A stretch of DNA of 64,000 bases from Microcystis aeruginosa FD4 (lineage in GTDB: Bacteria > Cyanobacteriota > Cyanobacteriia > Cyanobacteriales > Microcystaceae): NCBI RefSeq assembly GCF_009792235.1, contig NZ_CP046973.1:248001-312000 (forward strand), in the 5' to 3' direction. Shown here one piece after another: positions 32,806 to 41,577 of the stretch. Below the pieces are notes generated by a model. It saw only the letters and a program-made list of their open reading frames with translations. It searched no databases and had not been told where the DNA came from. The stretch's first letter is position 1. Each line of letters opens with the position of its first letter. The translations under genes and the position numbers were made by a program.

Positions 32806-33417
32806 ATGTCCTCACGAGAACAGCATTTTCAGAAAATAAATCTTGTCGTTCTCCTCTTGGTTTTAGCTTTGATTGCTTGGGTTGATTGGGCAAAATTACC
32901 CTCTAGTCTTTTATTTTATCCTCCCGCTACTCCCCCAACTCCGATCGCTGGTTTATTAACCCATGCTTTTCAATTGCTTTGTTGTTTACCCCCGATTGTT
33001 TGCCTTTTTAGTTATACTTTGTTGTCCCGCAAGACAAGTTTCAATAGTTCTGACAATTTTTTACTTTTTTCTGGTATAATAACGGGACTTTTTGCCATCA
33101 ATGAAATCTTCAGAATTCATATCATTCTCCTCTATTTTAATATTCCCAAATTCTTGACTATCTCTGTTTATGGCCTCGCAATTCTGATTTATGGTTTAGC
33201 ATTTTGGCGGCGAATAAGACAAACTTATTACCAAATTTTAATCATTGCTTTAGCACTTTTAACTTTTGCAATCGCTATCGATTTTCTCCAGATTAAAAAT
33301 CAAGGTTTTGCTAGTCTAAGTGAAGGAATTCCTAAACTGTTAAGTGCTGTGAATCTAGCCAGCTATTTTTGGGATGTATGTTTTCAAGAAATTTCAGCCC
33401 AGATCAAATCCCAATAA
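32806..33417 (+). CDS. Multi-pass membrane protein of unknown function
   Basis: 203 residues with five to six predicted membrane helices (LVVLLLVLALIAWVDW, AFQLLCCLPPIVCLFSYTLL, FLLFSGIITGLFAINEIF, FLTISVYGLAILIYGLAFW, YQILIIALALLTFAIAIDFL) and a short cytoplasmic tail. No charged motif or cofactor site is visible. It ends one base before the convergent moaB stop. I do not recognise a family. Confidence 0.65.
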   Translation: MSSREQHFQKINLVVLLLVLALIAWVDWAKLPSSLLFYPPATPPTPIAGLLTHAFQLLCCLPPIVCLFSYTLLSRKTSFNSSDNFLLFSGIITGLFAINEIFRIHIILLYFNIPKFLTISVYGLAILIYGLAFWRRIRQTYYQILIIALALLTFAIAIDFLQIKNQGFASLSEGIPKLLSAVNLASYFWDVCFQEISAQIKSQ

Positions 33418-33418
33418 A

Positions 33419-33922
33419 TTATCCATTCATCTGTTTAACCAGATGTAAGATTTCGGGAAGAATCAGTTTTTCTAGGGCTAATTTAACGGCATTAGTGGAA
33501 CCGGGGATAGAAAAGACTAATAAGTTTTGATAAACCCCAGCTATTGCCCTCGATGCCATGGCACGAGAGCCGATTTCCTGATAGCTGAGATAACGAAATA
33601 ATTCGCCAAAACCGGGCAAAGTGATCCTTAATAAAGGGACTAAAGCATCATAGGTGCTGTCTCTGGGAGCAATACCAGTACCCCCATTGAGAATTAAGAC
33701 TTTTATCTGATTTTGATTGCTAATCTCTGGTAAGATTGCTTGAATTTGTAAGGGTTCATCAGGGATAATTAAGTATAGACCGATATCATGACCCGATCGA
33801 GTTAGTAACTCTTGAATTATTTGTCCACTCCTATCCGTCTCTGGGGTACGAGTATCGCTCACCGTGACTACGGCACAGGTAAGGTGAAGGGGGGCGGTGT
33901 CGGGATGGGGAATAAAGGTCAT
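33419..33922 (-). CDS. moaB: MoaB/Mog-family molybdenum cofactor protein
   Basis: 167 residues from ATG 33922 (MTFIPHPDTAPL). The frame is open for 80 more codons upstream but that part runs into the inserted element and lacks family similarity. The MoCF-binding motifs are present: VVTVSDTRTPETDRSG, LILNGGTGIAPRDSTYDAL (molybdopterin-binding) and FSIPGSTNAVKLAL. MoaB/Mog proteins adenylylate molybdopterin for metal insertion. The gene is alone. Confidence 0.9.
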   Translation of the reverse strand: MTFIPHPDTAPLHLTCAVVTVSDTRTPETDRSGQIIQELLTRSGHDIGLYLIIPDEPLQIQAILPEISNQNQIKVLILNGGTGIAPRDSTYDALVPLLRITLPGFGELFRYLSYQEIGSRAMASRAIAGVYQNLLVFSIPGSTNAVKLALEKLILPEILHLVKQMNG

Positions 33923-34117
33923 AATTAGGGATAAGCTGAGAGTTCGAGAAAAACCAGCATTAAGAACAAATGTATGTACTGACTTGTGAGTGCAGTCACC
34001 CTGGAACAAAAAACTTAACTTTGGCAAGTATTGCCGATTTTTGCCAGTTTTTGGAACCTTTTCGCCAGTAATGATGACAAAGTAAAAGGATATTCTAGAG
34101 AAGAGATTATCCCAAAT

Positions 34118-35436
34118 TGACATCCTCACCGCCGTAAACGGACGGTGATTCCCAAACCTCACGATTTAGGTTTCTGCTTCTTTCCCTTGCGGGGTTCCGC
34201 ACCTGCCTTAACAGATTTACTCTGTTCTGGTCTTATGGTCGCTCTACAGACTGACACCGCAAGTCCTGCGGCCAAAATGTTTTTACTGGCGTTAATATCT
34301 CGGTCATGGTGCGTCCCGCAGTCTGGACAGTCCCACTCTCGAACATTTAACGGCATCTTCTCAGCAATATACCCGCAATTACTACACCGCTTAGAACTAG
34401 GAAACCATCTATCTACTTCGATGTAATTTCTCCCATACCAACGGCATTTATAGGCTAATTGTCGGGTAATTTCTCCCCAACTAACGTCAGATATTGCCTG
34501 AGATAATTTCGGGTTTTTGACCAGATTCTTGACGGCTAAATTCTCAACCACAATCGTTTGGTTTTCACGAACTAATTGAGTGGTTAGCTTGTGTAAATGG
34601 TCTTTTCTACTATCGGTGATTTTGGCGTGAATTTTGGCTACTTTGATTCTTGCCTTTTCTCGATTCTTTGACCCTTTCTGTTTTCTAGAAAGGCTTTTCG
34701 ATGCTCTTCGCAGTCTCTGATAATGCTTTTTAAAATGCTTAGGATTAGATACTTTGTCACCATCGCTGGTAATCACAAGGCTACTAATTCCTAAGTCAAT
34801 TCCGATGGCTTTATCTGTTACTGGTAATGGCTTAATTGTTGGGTCATCAAATCTAATTGAGATATGCCAACGTCCTGAGGGATGTAATCTGACTGTTACT
34901 GTACTTGGTTCACAGCTTTCTGGGATTTGTCTTGACCATCGAATAGGTAAAGGTTCTGTGCATTTGGCTAAATAAATTTGTTTGTCTTTAAATTTAAAAG
35001 CTGACTTAGTAAATTCGGCACTTCCTCCCTGATGTTTTTTCTTAAAGTTAGGATACTTAGTACGACCAGCAAAGAAATTAGTGAAAGCTGTTTGTAAATG
35101 TCTTAACCCTTGTTGTAAAGGTACACAGCTAACTTCATTGAGAAAGTCTAATTCTTCTTGCTTTTTCCAATCGGTCAACATTGAAGAAGTTTGAGCATAT
35201 CCTACTCTTTCTTGTCTTTCGTACCATGCTTGTGTTCTGAGATGGAGTGCCTTATTGTAAACCAATCTTACACAGCCCAAAGTGCGCCGCAATAGGGACT
35301 CTTGTTCTGGTGTGGGGTAAAATCGAAACGAATAGGCTTTTTCCATGTCTCACATTATAGCATATATTTCGTAAATGTGTTAATATTTAACAGTAAAGCC
35401 GTCGTAGAACGACGGGGTTTCAGACCCAAATTTTCG
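34118..35436 (-). mobile_element. tnpB-only IS200/IS605 element, copy 3
   Basis: A 1319-bp element, same termini as copies 1 and 2, with TCAT as minus-strand 5' flank. It lies between moaB (minus strand) and the RodZ-like gene (plus strand). Removing it joins GAGATTATCCCAAA to ATGACTGGAATT, so the element sits precisely in front of an ATG. Confidence 0.88.
34159..35346 (-). CDS. tnpB: RNA-guided nuclease TnpB, copy 3
   Basis: 395 residues. It differs from copy 1 at scattered positions (for example SFRFYP for SYRFYP, RRASKSLSRKQ for RKDPKNLSRKQ) but shares its C-terminal tail RKGKKQKPKS. Catalytic motifs GIDLGISS, VVENL and HDRDIN and both CxxC pairs are intact. The divergence among the three copies suggests separate arrival or transposition from slightly different parents rather than one recent burst. 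Confidence 0.92.
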   Translation of the reverse strand: MEKAYSFRFYPTPEQESLLRRTLGCVRLVYNKALHLRTQAWYERQERVGYAQTSSMLTDWKKQEELDFLNEVSCVPLQQGLRHLQTAFTNFFAGRTKYPNFKKKHQGGSAEFTKSAFKFKDKQIYLAKCTEPLPIRWSRQIPESCEPSTVTVRLHPSGRWHISIRFDDPTIKPLPVTDKAIGIDLGISSLVITSDGDKVSNPKHFKKHYQRLRRASKSLSRKQKGSKNREKARIKVAKIHAKITDSRKDHLHKLTTQLVRENQTIVVENLAVKNLVKNPKLSQAISDVSWGEITRQLAYKCRWYGRNYIEVDRWFPSSKRCSNCGYIAEKMPLNVREWDCPDCGTHHDRDINASKNILAAGLAVSVCRATIRPEQSKSVKAGAEPRKGKKQKPKS

Positions 35437-36300
35437 ATGACTGGAATTATGAGTCAACTCAGTCCCCTACAAGCCGAACAAATCAAGGAAATCGGGACTT
35501 ATTTACGTCAAAAACGGGAAGAAAGCTGCCTGAGCATAGACGATATCGCCGCCCTGACGATGATTAGAGTACCAATGCTAGAAGCGTTGGAAACGGGGAA
35601 TTGGCAGAAATTACCAGAATTAATTTATGTCAAGGGATTTATCAAACGCTACGGTGATGCCCTAAAAATTGATGGTAAAGCTTTAGCCGATCGCTTGTCT
35701 CCTAGTGCGGAACAATTAGCCCAAGAGGTAACTATCCCGAAAACACTGCCCACAAAAGTTACCCCTATCCCCAAGGCTGAACCCGCTTCCCCAAAAGTGG
35801 AACGGGTGAAACCAGAAAAACCAACCCCAGAAACTGGCCCCCAACCGGCTAAATCAGGCTCTTTCGGGATGTATCTCTGGCTAGGCTTGCTGGCGGGCAT
35901 ATTTTGCGGTATTGGCTATCTTTTCCTCCGTCCCCCTCTCTCTAATCCCCCTGCCGTTACTCCCTCTCCTTCCCCCGTGGTTTCCCCCGCGCCGGTAGTC
36001 CCTCCCGCGCCGGTAGCCTCTCCTTCCCCTTCTCCTCAGCCAAAAGTTCCCCTCTCAGCTGAGGTAACTATTGAACAGGCCGCTTGGGTAAGGGTAATTG
36101 CCGATGGCAAAAAAGTCCATGAAGGCACTCTCCAACCCGGTACTAAACAAACTTGGAAAGCCCAAAAGAGTTTAAAAATTCGATCCGGCAATGCTGGCGG
36201 TGTTAAAATCTCTCTTAACGAAAAACCCGCCCAATTAATGGGTAAAGCTGGCCAAATCGGCGAAATCACCCTAACTGCACCTCCTCTCAGTGATCAGTAA
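35437..36300 (+). CDS. RodZ-like membrane protein (HTH_25 - TM - DUF4115)
   Basis: 287 residues from ATG 35437; ATG 35449 (MSQLSPLQAEQ) is an equal alternative. Upstream in-frame codons belong to the inserted element. A Cro-like helix-turn-helix of RodZ type (IGTYLRQKREESCLSIDDIAALTMIRVPMLEALETGNW) spans about residues 19-56, followed by a proline-rich linker. One membrane helix (MYLWLGLLAGIFCGIGYLFL, about 146-166) follows, then a second Pro/Ser-rich linker and a DUF4115-type beta domain (WVRVIADGKKVHEGTLQPG). RodZ links MreB to the cell wall. The linker DNA is a CCTTCCCC-rich imperfect repeat. Confidence 0.85.
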   Translation: MTGIMSQLSPLQAEQIKEIGTYLRQKREESCLSIDDIAALTMIRVPMLEALETGNWQKLPELIYVKGFIKRYGDALKIDGKALADRLSPSAEQLAQEVTIPKTLPTKVTPIPKAEPASPKVERVKPEKPTPETGPQPAKSGSFGMYLWLGLLAGIFCGIGYLFLRPPLSNPPAVTPSPSPVVSPAPVVPPAPVASPSPSPQPKVPLSAEVTIEQAAWVRVIADGKKVHEGTLQPGTKQTWKAQKSLKIRSGNAGGVKISLNEKPAQLMGKAGQIGEITLTAPPLSDQ

Positions 36301-36523
36301 ACAGTAATCAGTAATCAGTGAACTAAAAACTCACATCTGAAAACAAGGGCCGAATCTAACACCTAATTGGTTAAGCTAAAAGCTTTGATGTGCTTAGTTT
36401 CTAACCTTCTTTTTAGGTAGGAGAATTGTCAGATTCTGTCTTTTGCACGAGTGCCTGTTGCCCCTTGCCTTCAGAAGCTGAAAACTGAAAACTGAAAACT
36501 GATAACTGATAACTGATAACTGA
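36289..36523. repeat. Heptamer-type repeats on both sides of a short gene-free stretch
   Basis: CAGTGATCAGTAAACAGTAATCAGTAATCAGTG-type units overlap the last codons of the RodZ-like gene (36289-36320). ACTGAAAACTGAAAACTGATAACTGATAACTGAT units occupy 36478-36523. The 150 bases between hold no gene that I can support. Confidence 0.75.
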
Positions 36524-37036
36524 TTAGGCTGCATTATCCCAGATGGGGGTAAGGGTCTGATAATCGTAGCGGGAAGCGTTGGGATGACAGGTGACACAGG
36601 TGGTGTGACCGAGAGGAGTGGGTAAATTGACCCTAGGGTGCAAAACTTTTAAATAGCTGGACTGTTCAATTAAGAGGGGAACAAAAGTAGTCTCGCTAAC
36701 AGGGCGGGAAGAATAACTGAGATAATCCCAGATAAGACGCTGAGTAATGCCAACAATTGGTTTTAAACGGATACCATAGTGAGAATTAGGATTTTCTAGG
36801 ATTTTTTTCCAAGTTTGACTCGGTAGGATGCTCGGAGGAATGGCAATATGGCAAGTGGCACAATTTTCTAGATAGGTTTGCTCTCCAATTTGATAACGAT
36901 TCAGCACTGTATCCGAGGAGGGAGATTGGGCGATCGCTGGTTGTTTAAGTAGCGAAGCCAGTAGAATACCCCCTAGAATACTGAGGAGAAAGAGGATAAG
37001 AAAAAAAATCGATTTCACTTGACCGCTGGAAGGCAT
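36524..37036 (-). CDS. Diheme c-type cytochrome, membrane anchored
   Basis: 170 residues with an N-terminal membrane helix or uncleaved signal (SIFFLILFLLSILGGILLASLL, ending AIAQS). Two haem-binding motifs are visible, CATCH at 59-63 and CVTCH at 147-151, about 85 residues apart. It therefore carries two covalent haems in the periplasm or thylakoid lumen. It resembles a family of small cyanobacterial diheme cytochromes of unknown electron partner. Monocistronic; the STRR block abuts its stop codon. Confidence 0.85.
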   Translation of the reverse strand: MPSSGQVKSIFFLILFLLSILGGILLASLLKQPAIAQSPSSDTVLNRYQIGEQTYLENCATCHIAIPPSILPSQTWKKILENPNSHYGIRLKPIVGITQRLIWDYLSYSSRPVSETTFVPLLIEQSSYLKVLHPRVNLPTPLGHTTCVTCHPNASRYDYQTLTPIWDNAA

Positions 37037-37065
37037 GACTGGGATGACGGGTAATTGAACACAAT

Positions 37066-37250
37066 TTTGACACTCTCGCCATCACAATGCAAAGCTGTGT
37101 GATGGGAGATTCTTGCTTCACAGAAACCTGCTTTTTGAGACGAATCCCAACGAGTCTTACAGTCTCTCCACAAGCTTAAACTCCTGACTGCCCATCAGTA
37201 TTTGGGAGCTTCTGGTTTATGTGTGGAAACGAGGTCTATACTGATATTTT
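37066..37250. mobile_element. Relic ends of an IS200/IS605-type element
   Basis: TTTTGACACTCTCGCCATCACA followed by TGTGATGGGAGATTC forms a CATCACA/TGTGATG hairpin at the start. Near 37209 CTTCTGGTTTATGTGTGGAA recurs almost exactly at about 42527. No transposase coding remains. Bases 37480-37661 are AT-rich with no gene seen. Confidence 0.5.
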
Positions 37251-37320
37251 CTAGTTTCTTCCTCGGCTCGACTGAGCATCGCCGAACGTCAAAATAGCCC
37301 TAAAAGTCTTGCTTGATAGG

Positions 37321-37479
37321 TAGGGTTTGCGGCAAAAAGTACGGGCGAAGCATTCGGATAGAAAATCTACGGTTTCACCGATAGGTTATTGCCCGAATGC
37401 TTCGCCCCTACAGGACGCGGGCCGATGAAGACGCAAGGTTTTGAAGCACGATTCTCTCAAAATCTTGCACCTGTTTCGC
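37321..37479. repeat. 159-bp repeat, copy A (inverted partner at 42556-42714)
   Basis: The outer parts (TAGGGTTTGCGGCAAAAAG... and ...TTGCACCTGTTTCGC) are the reverse complement of copy B with two mismatches. The 65-bp core 37343-37407, bounded by GGGCGAAGCATTCGG and its exact inverse, has the same plus-strand orientation as in copy B, so the core is flipped relative to its flanks. Confidence 0.9.
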
Positions 37480-37661
37480 TCGTAAAGCCACAAAACCCCT
37501 ACCTTGCCTACATTTCACATTTATTCAACAAACCCTAGGTATTTCACGGTTTCATAAGCAAAAATTATAACACAAAGTCGAGAAGAGCCTCTTAACTTTT
37601 TTTGTATCAAAATTACTTGAACGGGAGGATTAAAAGGGGAGAATTAATCCCCCCCATCAAT

Positions 37662-40600
37662 TTAGACAAAGAAACTATTGACCGCAATAGTGCCGAGCGC
37701 CGGTAAACTACCCGTTAATCCGGTGAGATTAATCACCAAATCATTAGCACTTTGGAAACCCGCCGTACCGTCGTTGATAATTAGGTAAGTAGAAGAACTA
37801 TTGTCCCGCACTAAAACAGCACTGTTAATTCCGAGAGCTTGATTTCCGGCTGTTGCCCCATTAGCATCGGTGAAGACGTTAGTAACAATGGTGTTAATAT
37901 TGGTCGTGGTGCTATTTGTTGCCTGGGTAAAAGCGACCGGGGCATTAATTGCCGCACCAGCTTGACTAAGCAGGTCAATTTTATCATCACCAATAGCAAA
38001 ATCCGTAACTCGGTCTAGGGCTGCCGCGGTGGACTGACTAAATTGGAAGATGAAGATGTCTGTCCCCACCCCACCGGTTAAAGTATCGAGTCCGGCAGCA
38101 CCATTGAGGGTATCATTACCTAAGCCACCAATTAGAATATCATTGTCCGCAGTACCAGTGAGAATATCATCGTTTGATGACCCGATAATGGGTTCTGGGA
38201 CGTTAGCAGAAACCGCTAGACTACTAGCTATATTGGGTAAGGGATTACCAATCTTATTATCACCGTTAAAATCTTGTTGGAAGTTGGTTTCTTGAGTAAA
38301 AGCTTCCGATGAGTTTAATCCCCACCATCCGGTGGAAGATTGCCAATTCCAGTTATTATCTAAAGTCCACAGATGCAGATAATTACCATCGTTATACTTC
38401 CATAAAACTTGATTGACTCCATTGACGGTTTCAGCAGCCAAAGTTTGCCAACCTGAGTAGATATTTGTGGTAATCTGAGTCCCCCCATTTTTGATAGCGA
38501 TGGGGTTATTATTACCAATTTGAGCGTAAAGTTTGTTAGTTGCGTCTTTGACTAATTTGGTGTTACCGAAAGCTTCGATTGGGGTGAAGGGATTACCAAT
38601 CTGATTATCACCATTAAAGTCTTGTTGGAAATTGGTTTCTTGGGTGAATGCTTCAGGAGAGTTTAATCCCCACCATCCAGTGGAAGATTGCCAATTCCAA
38701 TTATTATCTAAACTCCACAGATGGAGGTAGTTTCCATCGTTATACTTCCATAAAACTTGATTGACTCCATTGACGGTTTCAGCAGCCAAAGTTTGCCAAC
38801 CTGGGTAGATATTTGTGGTAATCTGAGTCCCCCCATTTTTGATGGCGATGGGGTTATTATTACCAATTTGAGCGTAAAGTTTGTTAGTTGCGTCTTTGAC
38901 TAATTTGGTGTTACCGAAAGCTTCGATTGGGGTGAAGGGTTGACCAATGACTCCATCACTATTAAAATCTTGTTGGAAGTTGGTTTCTTGAGTAAAAGCT
39001 TCCGATGAGTTTAATCCCCACCATCCAGTGGAAGATTGCCAATTCCAGTTACTATCTAAAGTCCACAGGTGGAGGTAGTTTCCATCGTTATACTTCCATA
39101 AAACTTGATTGACTCCGTTGACGGTTTCTGCTGCTAGAGTTTGCCAACCTGAGTAGATATTTGTGGTAATCTGAGTCCCCCCATTTTTAATGGCGATGGG
39201 ATTGTTATTACCAATTTGAGCGTAAAGTTTATTAGTCGCGTCTTTGACTAATTTGGTGTTACCGAAAGCTTCGATTGGGGTAACACTGATATCATCATTG
39301 GTGATTGTCCCCGTAACTGCGGTGGTAGTACCTATCGTATAACCTGTCCCGGTCGCGAGGGTTAAAATGACAGTTTCATCGGGTTCAACTGTGGTATCCG
39401 CAGTGGGGTCAATTGTTACTTTAGCAGTCGCTGAATTAGCCGCAAAGGTGACACTGGTGGGAATAGAAGCGTAATCGGTTCCATTGGTTGCTGTCCCCCC
39501 AACTGTATAGTTAACCGTTAAAGAATTAGTTGTGGAACCAGTACGAGTGAAGGTATAAACCAGATTAGCTGTCCCGTCTTCGGTGACGCTTGCGGGGGAA
39601 ACTGCTAGGGTGACACTGGTATCGTCATTGGTAATTGTTCCCGTGGCTGCGTTGGTAGTCCCTACTGTATAACCTGTACCCGCAGCAAGGGTTAAAATAA
39701 CGGTTTCATCGGGTTCAACTATTGTGTCAGGAGTGGGGTCAATTGTTACGGTAGCAGTTGATGAATTAGCAGCAAAGGTGACAGTATTGTTAGTCCCTGT
39801 ACGAGTGTAATCTGTATTAAGGGTAGCTGTCCCCCCGATGGTGTAATTGACTGTTAAAGCATTTGTTGTGGAACCGCTACGAGTGAAGGTATAGACTAAG
39901 TTGGTTGTCCCGTCTTCTGTCACACTTGCGGGAGAAACCGCAAGACCAACACTTGGAGGCTGATTTGTCCCAGTAAATTGACTTACATCTAGAATCCATA
40001 AACCGCCTAGGTCTTTCGCTGCTTGAACAGTTAGATAGGCATAATTATTGACGACTTCGACACTCGTAGCTGTGTTAGTAACGGGCATCCCATAGTATGT
40101 TGTTATTGGATCATAAGACCCTGCTAAAGTGGGTGAAGATGGGTTGCTAATGTCAATAATTTCCAATCCTGTTAAACCAAAAACAACGTAGGCATACTTA
40201 CCAACTACTTGGACATCATAAGCTTCAGCGCCGGAGTTGTAATAATATTCGCCTTGCAAGACAGGAGATGCTGGGTTACTGATGTCAATAATTTTCAGTC
40301 CTCGGTTTCCAGCAGATATATAAGCGTAATTGCCTAAAACTTGAACATTGGAAACAAACCCTTCCAAGACAAATGAATACTCACCTGATTTTGTAGGTGA
40401 GGCCGGATTACTAATATTGATAATTTGCAGCCTTCCGGTAGACGAACCCTTGTTGACAATGTAAGCATAATTACCAACCACATCTACGGAAGAAACTGAA
40501 CCAATAACACCAATAGATATTCCAGCAGTTCCTTGGAGAACAGGAGAATTTGGGTTGCTGATGTTAACAATCTGTAATCCTGAAGTTCCGTCTGCCACAT

Positions 40601-41432
40601 AGGCATAATTGCCAACTATTTTCACATCTTGAGCATCACCTGGAGAATTGTACGTGCTTTTCAAGTTTGGAGAAGAAGGGTTACTAACATCAATCACTCG
40701 TAATCCTGAAGTGCCATCTGCTGCATACACATAGCCATTAGAAAAATCTACATCAGAAATAACATTAGTTGCGTTAGACTGGCTTACCAGTACCGGAGCA
40801 GCAGGAGTGCTGATATTAACAATTTTCAAATCTGCTGTCGTTGTTGAAAAATCGGCGAGGTAGGCATAGTTGCCTACAACTCGAACATCCCAGGCATTGC
40901 GAAGACCCTGGTAGCTTGCAACCAAAGCAGGAGTGGGATTTGACTGCTCGACCGCCGTTAACTGACCATCAATTATCATCGTTGCCCAATCATTCTCCGC
41001 TCGTAATAAAGCCAACTGAGAATCAGACAGAGCGCCCCCCTGTACCAACTCTGCAAAAATTGCCCCCTCATCTCCGGCTCTATCCACCTGATTAATTTGA
41101 GCATCCACATAATGGCCAATTTCTTCTAAAATTACATTAATTATCGCTGCTGACGAAGCCGTATTTAAAAAAGATGCTGATAAATAAATCTTATTCGTAC
41201 TGTTGGAATATGCACCATTCGCCGTCCCCAAAACCTCATCACTGAGTACCTCAATTGAGGGAAGTTGACTGAAATTTCGACTTTGCCACTGTTGTCGTAA
41301 TTCTGTCGCCTTAACCACATCATAATTTGTGCCAAAAGCGGTTTCTAAATTCGCCCAAAAGCCATCAGATTGAGCGAAATCGAACAAAACATCGTCAACA
41401 GCAGGAAAAATCGGCAACGGGGTAGAAGTCAT
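37662..41432 (-). CDS. Large surface/secreted protein: M10-like N-terminus, LVIVD repeats, Calx-beta, W-rich repeats, RTX
   Basis: 1256 residues. The N-terminal 165 residues contain ILEEIGHYVDA and GDEGAIFAELV, as in a metallopeptidase-like domain of cyanobacterial RTX proteins. About 165-485 is an LVIVD-type beta-propeller (repeats of VVGNYAYVADGTSGLQIVNI). Two Calx-beta domains follow (about 490-705, each VSPASVTEDGT ... ETVILTLATGTGYT). Then come three 116-residue tryptophan-rich repeats (EAFGNTKLVKDATNKLYAQ ... STGWWGLN). The C-terminus is a hemolysin-type calcium-binding segment (GGLGNDTLNGAAGLDTLTGG) and a type I secretion-like end. Probably exported and Ca-binding, with adhesion or surface roles; no signal peptide, as expected for type I export. 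Odd: bracketed by the 159-bp inverted repeats. Confidence 0.85.
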   Translation of the reverse strand: MTSTPLPIFPAVDDVLFDFAQSDGFWANLETAFGTNYDVVKATELRQQWQSRNFSQLPSIEVLSDEVLGTANGAYSNSTNKIYLSASFLNTASSAAIINVILEEIGHYVDAQINQVDRAGDEGAIFAELVQGGALSDSQLALLRAENDWATMIIDGQLTAVEQSNPTPALVASYQGLRNAWDVRVVGNYAYLADFSTTTADLKIVNISTPAAPVLVSQSNATNVISDVDFSNGYVYAADGTSGLRVIDVSNPSSPNLKSTYNSPGDAQDVKIVGNYAYVADGTSGLQIVNISNPNSPVLQGTAGISIGVIGSVSSVDVVGNYAYIVNKGSSTGRLQIINISNPASPTKSGEYSFVLEGFVSNVQVLGNYAYISAGNRGLKIIDISNPASPVLQGEYYYNSGAEAYDVQVVGKYAYVVFGLTGLEIIDISNPSSPTLAGSYDPITTYYGMPVTNTATSVEVVNNYAYLTVQAAKDLGGLWILDVSQFTGTNQPPSVGLAVSPASVTEDGTTNLVYTFTRSGSTTNALTVNYTIGGTATLNTDYTRTGTNNTVTFAANSSTATVTIDPTPDTIVEPDETVILTLAAGTGYTVGTTNAATGTITNDDTSVTLAVSPASVTEDGTANLVYTFTRTGSTTNSLTVNYTVGGTATNGTDYASIPTSVTFAANSATAKVTIDPTADTTVEPDETVILTLATGTGYTIGTTTAVTGTITNDDISVTPIEAFGNTKLVKDATNKLYAQIGNNNPIAIKNGGTQITTNIYSGWQTLAAETVNGVNQVLWKYNDGNYLHLWTLDSNWNWQSSTGWWGLNSSEAFTQETNFQQDFNSDGVIGQPFTPIEAFGNTKLVKDATNKLYAQIGNNNPIAIKNGGTQITTNIYPGWQTLAAETVNGVNQVLWKYNDGNYLHLWSLDNNWNWQSSTGWWGLNSPEAFTQETNFQQDFNGDNQIGNPFTPIEAFGNTKLVKDATNKLYAQIGNNNPIAIKNGGTQITTNIYSGWQTLAAETVNGVNQVLWKYNDGNYLHLWTLDNNWNWQSSTGWWGLNSSEAFTQETNFQQDFNGDNKIGNPLPNIASSLAVSANVPEPIIGSSNDDILTGTADNDILIGGLGNDTLNGAAGLDTLTGGVGTDIFIFQFSQSTAAALDRVTDFAIGDDKIDLLSQAGAAINAPVAFTQATNSTTTNINTIVTNVFTDANGATAGNQALGINSAVLVRDNSSSTYLIINDGTAGFQSANDLVINLTGLTGSLPALGTIAVNSFFV
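38240..39283 (-). repeat. Three tandem 348-bp units encoding W-rich repeats
   Basis: The word GCTTCGATTGGGGT recurs exactly every 348 bp (38572, 38920, 39268), giving a 116-residue period. The units are almost identical at DNA level, including synonymous positions, so they are recently duplicated or kept alike by gene conversion. Confidence 0.95.
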
Positions 41433-41577
41433 GACGCTGACCTGGAAAGATGACTGCGTCTATTTTATGCAAACAATCGCCAATTTTTCAAGACCCCTGT
41501 AACAGAAATTAATATTGCAAGAAGGAACAAGAAAACGGGTTTCTTCAAGAAACCCGTTTTCTAAAGAAGAAGGTTTT

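Noticed and set aside
33923..34162. 80-codon upstream extension of the MoaB frame
   Set aside because: It crosses the tnpB element boundary and lacks similarity to MoaB; the ATG at 33922 begins the conserved domain.
36394..36597. 67-residue minus-strand frame at the cytochrome gene end
   Set aside because: Much of it is translated heptamer repeat (SVISYQFSVFSFQL); it overlaps the real cytochrome gene.
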